From NCBI GenBank assembly GCA_029262455.1, contig JAJCZJ010000009.1, forward strand, positions 1-47,513: DNA of 47,513 nt, written 5' to 3'. This stretch comes from Deltaproteobacteria bacterium (GTDB lineage Bacteria > Desulfobacterota > Binatia > HRBIN30 > CADEER01). Below the pieces are notes generated by a model. It had not been told where the DNA came from. It did no database searches and worked only from the letters and a program-made list of their open reading frames with translations. The first letter of the stretch is position 1, and each line of letters starts with the position of its first letter. A program made the translations under genes and the position numbers. Positions 17,514 to 24,854 of this stretch are shown piece after piece.

Positions 17514-18472
17514 CTCCTCACCCAATCCCGGCTCCTCTCCATCACTTCGGCCGCCTGCGCCACCATTCCCTCCACGATCTGTCGCGCTGGCACGATGTCG
17601 TGAATCGCTCCGATACCCTGGCCGGCAGGCATGCATGTTCTGTTGACGTCGATGCCTTCGGGCTCGGCGTAGTTCAGTAGTCCGGTTGTCAGACTTTCTA
17701 CGATCTGCTCGGGGAAGCGTTTGATCCGCTCCGGGTTGCGCTCGCAGTCGTCGACGTAGTCGTTGCTGATGACGCGCATTGGCTTGCCCGAGTAGCAGCG
17801 GCTGATCTGGGTATCACCGGCGCCGGATTTCGTGATCTGCTCTTTGAACTCGCGCGCCGCGCGGGCCTCGTTGGAGGCGATGAAACGGGTTCCGACCCAC
17901 ACGCCCTGCGCGCCGAAGGCGAGTGCTGCGGCGAGGCCGCGGCCGTCGACGATCGAACCCGCAGCGAGTACGGGGATGTCGACCGCATCGACGATCTGCG
18001 GAATCAACGCCATGCCCGCGATCTTTCCGGTGTGTCCCCCCGCTTCGGTGCCCTGTGCGACGACGACGTCACAACCGGCTTCGGCGGCGCGTTCGGCGTG
18101 CTCGACGCGACCACACATCGATACGACCTTCAATCCCGCGTCGTGGCACTTGCCGATGACCGGCCCGGGCACTCCGAGCCCGGCGATGAACGATGAAGCT
18201 CCTTCGCTGATGATCACGTCGATCGCAGCCAGCATTTGCGCCGGCAGGGCGGCTAGGAGGTCGACTCCGAACGGTTTGTCGGTCAGCGCGCGCACCTGCC
18301 GCATCTGGTCGCGGATCCCCTCCGGGCTCTCGGTCGCCATGCCGAGCGTGCCGTACCCTCCAGCCTCGGATACAGCGGCGCAGACCTCGGCGTAGGCAAC
18401 CTGCCCCATGCCGGCAAGGAACACCGGGTGTTCGATTTCGAAAAGCTCGCAGATGGGGGTACGGATCGTCAT
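17504..18472 (-). CDS. Nitronate monooxygenase family protein (NMO / FabK-like)
   Basis: From ATG 18472 the protein has 322 residues. AAGGAG six bases upstream fixes this start over an in-frame ATG at 18505. It is a TIM-barrel FMN enzyme: an N-terminal PVFLAGMGQVAYAEVCAAVS block, AQGTEAGGHTG (the glycine/histidine motif of class II NMOs) around residue 175, VLAAGSIVDGRGLAAALAFG for FMN phosphate binding, and GTRFIASNEA. It would oxidise nitronates or act as an enoyl reductase-like flavoprotein; the substrate cannot be told. The last codons and stop are built from heptanucleotide repeat sequence, so the extreme C-terminus may be repeat-derived. Confidence 0.9.
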   Translation of the reverse strand: MTIRTPICELFEIEHPVFLAGMGQVAYAEVCAAVSEAGGYGTLGMATESPEGIRDQMRQVRALTDKPFGVDLLAALPAQMLAAIDVIISEGASSFIAGLGVPGPVIGKCHDAGLKVVSMCGRVEHAERAAEAGCDVVVAQGTEAGGHTGKIAGMALIPQIVDAVDIPVLAAGSIVDGRGLAAALAFGAQGVWVGTRFIASNEARAAREFKEQITKSGAGDTQISRCYSGKPMRVISNDYVDDCERNPERIKRFPEQIVESLTTGLLNYAEPEGIDVNRTCMPAGQGIGAIHDIVPARQIVEGMVAQAAEVMERSRDWVRSGS

Positions 18473-18546
18473 GACATCTCCTTGCGGGTTGTGGCAGAAA
18501 ACCACGGGACGGGTAGCCCTGTCACGCGATGCAACCGGTCCCCGAT

Positions 18547-18606
18547 CCTTTGCCTTTGCCTTTGCGTTTGCCTTCGCCTATGCCTTTGCCCGCGCCTAAG
18601 CCTACG
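18547..18606. repeat. Hexanucleotide tandem repeat (CCTTTG)n
   Basis: Ten contiguous 6-bp units follow a CCTTTG consensus. The first three are perfect, then come CGTTTG, CCTTCG, CCTATG, CCTTTG, CCCGCG, CCTAAG and CCTACG. It lies in the gap between the AAA ATPase gene stop (18620) and the nitronate monooxygenase start (18472), both on the minus strand. Such an array can change length by slippage and alter spacing in the leader of the downstream gene. Confidence 0.8.
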
Positions 18607-18619
18607 AGCGCAGCGATTT

Positions 18620-21600
18620 CTAAAACTGCCACTCCGTGGGGCGATCGGGATCGGGTTCGTACGAGCATACGTTGCCGGTCCTGATGGAATTGATCAGGTT
18701 GCGCCCGAGTTGCGGGTGCGCGTCGGCGATTTTTCTGATCGACGCGCGGATCGCGCGGGTGACGTTGACCCGAGCGCGTTCGTTGTCGGATGACGCCTTG
18801 CGTTTGCGACCGCCGAGGCCGAGGCCGGCGCTGAGTTGGTCGGCGAGGAACTCGATCTCATCGCGCAGCTTCGTGATTCTTCCGAGGTCGTTGTTCTCTT
18901 CCGCCTCTGCGAGCTCGTCGCGCGCCTCTTCAGCGCGCTTGCGGTACGAGGCCACGGCCTGTGAATCGAGAGTTTCTCCTGCGTCGCCGGAGCGTGGAGT
19001 TGCTCCGGCGTAGTCGGAATCGGCTCCGTGCAAGAGTGCCGCCAGCTCGACAGCAAAAAAATCGCGGCCCGGATGCCTCAGTAGGTGCTCGGTATAGGCG
19101 AGGCCCTTCGTTTCTTTGATGCGGATTTCCTGTGCTGCATAGGTGATCGTGCGGTAATCCCCCTTGCATTGAAATAGTGCTTGCGCCCGCTTGGCGGATT
19201 GATCTGCAGTAGCTGGCTCGCTGGCTGTATCGTTGGAGTCGGCAGACATCCGGTGCCGTAGGGTCGCGCAGCGTGCGGCGACGCCTGTCATGCCGAGTTC
19301 GGTGGCGTCGCGGTGCGCCTGGTACAGGAGGTTGGCGAACGTTTCGCCTTGTTCGCCGCACCTCCACAGGTGTTCGGCCCACGCGATTCTCGTTCGCGCC
19401 GCGAGGGCGCGTGCGTGCATCGCCGTCTCGAAAACGAGAGCGCGATCGAAGTGCTGTGCCGCCGCCTCCGGTCGATCGAGTAGGCTCGCCAGCGCACCCA
19501 AATAGCTCGCCACGGCGCCGTGGCAGGCCACTGCTGGGCCAACGACCACCATCTGTTCGGAGAACGGTTCCAGCAGGGGATATACTTTTTCCGCTAGTTT
19601 CTTATCTTCTAGTCTCGCCGCGCACTCGGCCACGAGTGTCATGCTCACCAGGAAGGACGCGTCCCGCGGTACGATCGAGAACGCGTCCGGCTCGAGCTGG
19701 CGAATTTCTTCGTACGCCAATTCGGTCTGTCCGGTCTCGACGCAGATCAGCGCTAGCCCGGCACGCCATCCTGGTACCACGGAGTGGACACTCATCACCG
19801 CACGGATGCCGGCCTCGTGTGGCGCTAGATCGCCGCGGAACCACGAGAGGGCGTACGCGAAAGCACCTTGCATTGTTGCGGCGTCGATGGCGTTGTGCTC
19901 GAAGGCTCGATTGAAGTTGGTGTTCGCCGCCGCCTCTGCTTCATCGAATGCTCCACTGCTGAGCATCCACATGGACTCGATGATGCCGAGCTGCCAATCG
20001 AGGAACGGTGTAAGGATGCGGTGGGCGAGGGTCCGGAAGTCGCTTGTTTCACGCTTGGCGGCATCGAAGTGGCCGGACTCCAATAGGTCGATGATGTAGA
20101 GCGGAGCGATACTAGCGGTGATGAGTTGTTCGCCTAGGTCCCGTGCGGTAGCTAGCGCCGTTTCGGATAGGGTACGGCGCTCTTCTATGTTGTCTGGCCG
20201 CCACCTGCTGATCCGGACTCCGGGTAGAACGCTTAGCCTGACCCGCGGGTCTTGAACTTCGGTTGCCAGTCCGAGGGCCTCGGCCGCCATCGACTCGGCC
20301 TCTTCGGGATTTGCCGGCGCGCGCTCCACTGCTGCCCTGGCCAATAGGGCGGCGCGCAGCCGATGGTTGTCCTTCGGCGCGCGTTGGAGAGCTTCGAGGA
20401 TGAGCGCCTCGACGCGGCTTTCGCCCCCGCTTGGAACGACGTCAACAGCGCCCCATTGTGTACTGAGTCCGATCGCGGCCCAACCGAACAGTTCAGGGTT
20501 GTCGAGGTTGCGAGCAATTTCCAGCGTTGCCGCGTAGCTTTGAATCGACTCTTGGTAGCGGCCGGCGAGGGCGAGGCTTGCGGATACGCCGAGCTTGAGC
20601 TGGCCCTGGGGCAGCAGGTCGGTTGGGTCGTGCAAGCGAGCGGCCTCGAGCGCGCGTTCGTACCAGAGCGCGGCTTCCTCGGATGCCAGTTCCCGGTAGG
20701 CGCGGCCTGCAAAATCCCTGGCGTAACGGGCGGCTCTCTCAGCGCCACCGGCCATGGCGCTTTCGTAGCTGTGGAACGCGAGCTCGTGCAGATTTGCTTC
20801 GATGTTGTGAGCGTTGAGGCTCTCGATGGCGAGAACGATTGCGCCGTGGATCTTACGTTTTCGCCGTTGCTCGATCTGGGACAAGAGGGATTCTCGGATC
20901 AGGGCGTGGGAGAAGCCGAAGGTCGCGATCCCTGTTCTTTCTTCGACGAGGCCGGCACTTGCCGTGATGTCGATAGCGTCCGTAGTTTCCGTTGCGCCCA
21001 ATCCAAGCTCCTGCAGGCTTGCCCGCAGGATAGAGTATTCGAATTCGGAACCGATGCAGGCGCCGACCTCCAGGACTTCGCGACTCTCCGGTGGCAGGGC
21101 TTCGATGCGACTCAAAATCACTTCGTTGACGTCACTGGGAAGCTTTTGTGCGGCGGTTGCGGTCCCTTTGTTGTCGCGCGAGCTTCCCGACTCGAAGAGG
21201 CTTCGTACCGATTGGATGATCTGCAGGGGGTTCCCGTGCGACCCGTCCAAGAGCCGTGACGCGACCTCGCTGGTGGCAAACTTCGCTGCTTCTTGCCTGA
21301 CTAGTTCGCGTGCATCATCAGGGGGCAAGCCGCGCAAATCGATGCGTCGGTGCAGCGGCTCATTCTCCCATGCGCCGACCGCGCGTCCGAATGTGCCGTC
21401 GGCGTAGATCTGCTCGGGGCGATGCGTGACCACGACGACGATCCCAAGGCTGGCGATCTCGCGAGCCACGAACTGAAGCAATAGGAGAGTCGGCGAGTCG
21501 GCCCAGTGGACATCCTCGAAAACGAGCACGAGCGGGCTTCGACAGGAGATGTCGGCCAGTGCCTGTACGGTCGCGTCGTAGAGTTGAACTCTCTCGCCCA

Positions 21601-21982
21601 GCAACAGTGATTCGGTGCCAGGCTCGTCGATATGCGAAGAATCCGCGGACGCCATCCGGATGCCGATCACTTCGTAGAGGTCCTTGCTCGCCGGCCGGTC
21701 GAGGAGCGTACGTAAGATTTGATGCCAGGGTCGATACGCGATCTGTCCCGTATCGGGGTGGCATCGCGCTGTCGCTTTTGTGATGTCGTCGTCGAGCGAC
21801 TCGACGAGTGCGTCGATCAAAGTGGTTTTCCCGATGCCGGGGTCGCCGGTGAGCGAGACGAACGTACTACGGCCGCTGCGAGCTCCCGCGATTGCCTGCT
21901 GCAGAACCGCGATTTCCGACGATCGGCCGATCAAGCCACGGTCCTTTGCGGGCTCTGTCTGGGGTACGTCCGTTTCGTTCAC
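18620..21982 (-). CDS. AAA ATPase / TPR regulator with conserved C-terminal module
   Basis: The 1120-residue protein starts with GTG 21982. Residues 14-60 hold the RGLIGRSSEIAVLQQA lead-in and Walker A (GDPGIGKTT, Lys52); Walker B is LVLVFEDVHWADSP (Glu156-Asp157). This is the AAA_16/MalT-type signal-transduction ATPase arrangement. Residues about 400-950 are helical TPR-like repeats. The C-terminus has no LuxR helix-turn-helix. Instead it has a module with a FQCKGDYRTITYAAQEIRI block, LLRHPGRDFFAVEL, a Glu/Arg coiled coil, and ERARVNVTRAIRASIRKI to the end. I recognise this module from many large ATPases of soil bacteria; DNA binding by it is unproven. It is divergent from the LLM gene, which it may control. 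Confidence 0.85.
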   Translation of the reverse strand: MNETDVPQTEPAKDRGLIGRSSEIAVLQQAIAGARSGRSTFVSLTGDPGIGKTTLIDALVESLDDDITKATARCHPDTGQIAYRPWHQILRTLLDRPASKDLYEVIGIRMASADSSHIDEPGTESLLLGERVQLYDATVQALADISCRSPLVLVFEDVHWADSPTLLLLQFVAREIASLGIVVVVTHRPEQIYADGTFGRAVGAWENEPLHRRIDLRGLPPDDARELVRQEAAKFATSEVASRLLDGSHGNPLQIIQSVRSLFESGSSRDNKGTATAAQKLPSDVNEVILSRIEALPPESREVLEVGACIGSEFEYSILRASLQELGLGATETTDAIDITASAGLVEERTGIATFGFSHALIRESLLSQIEQRRKRKIHGAIVLAIESLNAHNIEANLHELAFHSYESAMAGGAERAARYARDFAGRAYRELASEEAALWYERALEAARLHDPTDLLPQGQLKLGVSASLALAGRYQESIQSYAATLEIARNLDNPELFGWAAIGLSTQWGAVDVVPSGGESRVEALILEALQRAPKDNHRLRAALLARAAVERAPANPEEAESMAAEALGLATEVQDPRVRLSVLPGVRISRWRPDNIEERRTLSETALATARDLGEQLITASIAPLYIIDLLESGHFDAAKRETSDFRTLAHRILTPFLDWQLGIIESMWMLSSGAFDEAEAAANTNFNRAFEHNAIDAATMQGAFAYALSWFRGDLAPHEAGIRAVMSVHSVVPGWRAGLALICVETGQTELAYEEIRQLEPDAFSIVPRDASFLVSMTLVAECAARLEDKKLAEKVYPLLEPFSEQMVVVGPAVACHGAVASYLGALASLLDRPEAAAQHFDRALVFETAMHARALAARTRIAWAEHLWRCGEQGETFANLLYQAHRDATELGMTGVAARCATLRHRMSADSNDTASEPATADQSAKRAQALFQCKGDYRTITYAAQEIRIKETKGLAYTEHLLRHPGRDFFAVELAALLHGADSDYAGATPRSGDAGETLDSQAVASYRKRAEEARDELAEAEENNDLGRITKLRDEIEFLADQLSAGLGLGGRKRKASSDNERARVNVTRAIRASIRKIADAHPQLGRNLINSIRTGNVCSYEPDPDRPTEWQF

Positions 21983-22085
21983 GATCGGACGATAGGGCGA
22001 GGTTTTTGCGAAATCAACGGCGGATTGTCGCCGATATTGTAGGGCTCCCGTGTCGATCCTGTGGAGAATGTGCTTTTACACTTGC

Positions 22086-23090
22086 ATGGAAATTGGACTG
22101 ATTCTGTCGGCTGGAAAGCCCAGGCTCAATGTAGATCTTGCGGTTGGAGCCGAGCGCGCGGGATTCTCATCGGTACTGAGCATCGAGTTCTTCAATCAGC
22201 ATGCATTCGCAGTGCTCGGCGCCATCGCTCAAGCGACGGACCGCATTCAAATTGGAACCGGAATCGCCAACGCGTTTACCCGCTCTCCGTTGGTACATGC
22301 CAACGCCGCGATGGATCTCGACGATCTGTCCGACGGTCGTATGATTCTCGGGCTGGGTAGCGGGACACGGAAGATGAACACCGATTGGTGGGGGATGCCT
22401 TTCTCGAGGCCTGCTTCGCGCATGCGAGAGCAGGTTCGCCTGATTCGCGAGATACTGTCTGCCGGAAACGGCTTCGGGTTTCGCTTTGAGGGGGAGTTCT
22501 GGCAGCTCAACATCCCGGCGTTTTCGCGGCCCGGTGCGCGACCGGACCTGCCGATCTGGCTGGCTGCCGTCAACGAACCGATGATGCGCGCCGCCGGCGC
22601 CGTCGCGGATGGCCTTGTCGGCCACCCGATTGCGACGCGGCTCTGGCACCGCGAGCGCACTCTTCCGACGGTTCGAGCCGCGGAAGAGAAGGCTGGTCGG
22701 GCTTCGGGCTCGTGTGCTTTGGTTCCGTACGTGCTGACGTCGATTCACGAGGACCGCGAACGCGCTGTCCGTAACGCCAAGAAACAGATCGGGTTCTACT
22801 ACACATCAAAACTCTACCACACGATTCTCGAACCGCACGGAATGTTGGAGGTAGGTGCGGCTTGTCGTACGGCGCTCAAGACATTCGACATCAACGCGAT
22901 GGCAGACGCAGTGCCGGACGAATTGGTCGACGAGATTTCCATTGCTTGCACCCCCGACGAGGCGCCCGACCGCTTGAAGCAGTGGGACGGCTTGTGCGAC
23001 GAGGTTTTGCTCTACGCGCCAACCGTGGGAGTCGCCGCGGGTGATGTCGAGTCCAATCACGCGGCGATGATGAGTGTTCTCGGCGAGTGA
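22086..23090 (+). CDS. LLM class flavin-dependent oxidoreductase
   Basis: From ATG 22086 the protein has 334 residues; in-frame starts at 22050 and 22068 are possible but lie upstream of the conserved first strand (MEIGLILSAGKPRL). It has the bacterial luciferase-like TIM barrel: AERAGFSSVLSIEFF, IQIGTGIANAFTRSP, LDDLSDGRMILGLGSGTR and RMREQVRLIREIL are family blocks. These enzymes use F420 or FMN to oxidise or reduce diverse substrates. The F420-type branch is common in Actinobacteria and Binatota-like lineages, but the cofactor cannot be assigned here. It is 103 bp from and divergent to the AAA/TPR regulator gene. Confidence 0.9.
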   Translation: MEIGLILSAGKPRLNVDLAVGAERAGFSSVLSIEFFNQHAFAVLGAIAQATDRIQIGTGIANAFTRSPLVHANAAMDLDDLSDGRMILGLGSGTRKMNTDWWGMPFSRPASRMREQVRLIREILSAGNGFGFRFEGEFWQLNIPAFSRPGARPDLPIWLAAVNEPMMRAAGAVADGLVGHPIATRLWHRERTLPTVRAAEEKAGRASGSCALVPYVLTSIHEDRERAVRNAKKQIGFYYTSKLYHTILEPHGMLEVGAACRTALKTFDINAMADAVPDELVDEISIACTPDEAPDRLKQWDGLCDEVLLYAPTVGVAAGDVESNHAAMMSVLGE

Positions 23091-23168
23091 ATATTCCCGG
23101 CATCCTGGCGGGCACTGGAGGTAATGCGCTGCACTGCCCTGTGTGACCAGCGAGGGTGAGCTGCGCGC

Positions 23169-23912
23169 CTATCGCGACGGCAGTTGGCGATAGAGTTGGC
23201 GTTCGCCGAAGAGCGACACGAAGTTGCGAAATGTTTGATCGGCGAGCTCGCTGAGCCGCTGCATGTGTCGCTCGGTTTCTTGGCGGATCTCTTCGGCCCC
23301 TGGCGGGCCCTTGAGGGCGTGCAGCTCGTGCTGGTGAGATGGGATGTTGAGCCAACGCTCGATCAGCGACGGATCGACCTCCATGTGAAATTGGAAGCCG
23401 TAAACGTTGTCGCGGTAGCGGAAGGCTTGGTTGTCGCAGCCGTTCGATGACGCAAGGCGGACAGCGCCGTCCGGGATTGCGAAGGTGTCCCCGTGCCACT
23501 GGAAAATCTGCTCGCTGGCCCCGAAGTTGCGCAGAAGCGGGTCGGTCGCGGCCTCTGGCGTTGGTGAGACTTCGTACCAGCCGATCTCCTTCTCTCGGCT
23601 CGGAACGACTTTGGCGCCTAGGGCCTTGGCGATCAGTTGTGCGCCGAGGCAAATGCCGAGAATCGGAATGTCGCGGTCGATTGCTCGCTGTAGCAAGCGC
23701 ACCTCGGTTGCGAGATGCGAATGCTGATCGACTTGGTCAACGTTCATCGGACCACCGAGCACGACGATTCCTTGGTATCCGTCGATATCGGGCTCCGCAT
23801 CCGGGTGTCGGCCGAAATTGACGTAGCGAATGCGGAATCCCGCGTCCTTTAATAGCGGGTTCAGGGTGCCGAGGATTTCGAAGGCGACGTGTTGAAAGAC
23901 CAGCAGTTTCAC
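23169..23912 (-). CDS. Class I glutamine amidotransferase (GMP synthase-type GATase domain)
   Basis: The 247-residue protein is a stand-alone GATase-1 domain. Nucleophile C88 is in GICLGAQL, H176 and E178 are in GFQFHMEVD, and the oxyanion strand GGPMNV is at 53-58. All three catalytic residues are present, so it should be an active hydrolase. No synthase partner is encoded next to it. Members of this group hydrolyse gamma-glutamyl amides or peptides, or are of unknown role. The start is GTG 23912. It lies 33 bases downstream of the phytanoyl-CoA dioxygenase-family gene on the same strand, so co-transcription is likely. Confidence 0.9.
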   Translation of the reverse strand: MKLLVFQHVAFEILGTLNPLLKDAGFRIRYVNFGRHPDAEPDIDGYQGIVVLGGPMNVDQVDQHSHLATEVRLLQRAIDRDIPILGICLGAQLIAKALGAKVVPSREKEIGWYEVSPTPEAATDPLLRNFGASEQIFQWHGDTFAIPDGAVRLASSNGCDNQAFRYRDNVYGFQFHMEVDPSLIERWLNIPSHQHELHALKGPPGAEEIRQETERHMQRLSELADQTFRNFVSLFGERQLYRQLPSR

Positions 23913-23945
23913 GGGTGGAATAATAGCGGTGGAATGAGCGGGAAT

Positions 23946-24767
23946 CTACGCACGTTCGACTAGCGCGACCGGTTCTCCGTCGCGCACCAGCTCGAATTGG
24001 CGATCCGGATCGTTGCACAGCGCGTCGGAGGGGGTCAGCGTTTTGGCGCCATCCGGTGCGAGCTGAATGATGTAGGATTTGCGAACCTGGTCGGTGAGGT
24101 TTGGCCCCGTGCGGTGCGGGGTGAGACTGGAAAATACAGCAATGCTACCGGCGCGGACCGGCAGTGGCACAGCGTCCTTCGGGTTCTCAATGCAGCACCA
24201 GCCGAGTTCGGTCATCCAGTGGTCTAGGGTGCCGCGCTGGTGCAGCGTCGGCGCCACCCAGGGACATCCATTTTCGAGCGTTGCATCGGTCAGGGCGACC
24301 CAACAGGTGAGGTACTGTTGCGGCTGCACGAAGGTATAGCCGTTGTCCTGGTGCCACGGAAACTCGAGCTTCATTCCAGGCTTCTTATAGACCGCCTGAT
24401 CCCAGTAGAGCCGAACGTTGGGCCCCAGGAGATCGTGACCGAGGTCCTTGAACACCTCGTGGGCGCAGAACCTGCGAGCCACCTCGGAGTGGAGGACGAC
24501 ATTGGTCGTGAAGGTGATCTCCCCCGAACGGGCGATGAAGAGTTTTTTCCCCTCTTGCTGTTGGAGAAACGCTTCGACCTGTGCCTCGATCGGGTCGAGG
24601 GCTGCCGCGACTTCCGCTATGGTTTTCGGGTCGAAGGCGTCCTCGAGTATGAAAAATCCCTTTTCGTCGTAGTCGCGCGCTTGTTGCTCGGTGATACGTC
24701 GATAGGGGCCGGTTGCCGGTTGCCATTCGAACGTTTCATTGAGTGCGTGGAGCTTGGGTGAGGCCAT
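23946..24767 (-). CDS. Phytanoyl-CoA dioxygenase (PhyH) family protein
   Basis: From ATG 24767 the protein has 273 residues; an in-frame TTG at 24803 would add 12. It is an Fe(II)/2-oxoglutarate-dependent oxygenase: metal ligands H139 and D141 (WHQDNGY) and H218 (PHRTGPN), with 2-oxoglutarate-binding Arg about residue 229 (RKSYIIQ). The family hydroxylates acyl-CoAs, amino acids or natural-product intermediates. The substrate is not predictable from sequence alone. It stands between a DUF3604 gene (87 bases) and the GATase gene (33 bases), all on the minus strand. This suggests a small functional unit for a lipid-like or halogenated/oxidised compound, which is inference. Confidence 0.92.
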   Translation of the reverse strand: MASPKLHALNETFEWQPATGPYRRITEQQARDYDEKGFFILEDAFDPKTIAEVAAALDPIEAQVEAFLQQQEGKKLFIARSGEITFTTNVVLHSEVARRFCAHEVFKDLGHDLLGPNVRLYWDQAVYKKPGMKLEFPWHQDNGYTFVQPQQYLTCWVALTDATLENGCPWVAPTLHQRGTLDHWMTELGWCCIENPKDAVPLPVRAGSIAVFSSLTPHRTGPNLTDQVRKSYIIQLAPDGAKTLTPSDALCNDPDRQFELVRDGEPVALVERA

Positions 24768-24854
24768 GGGGACGAACTTAGACTTGCTTACGGCAAGGTT
24801 CAACGCGCTTGGGTCGAAAGCAAGATTGGGGGATTGTCCGAATCAACGCGGCTT

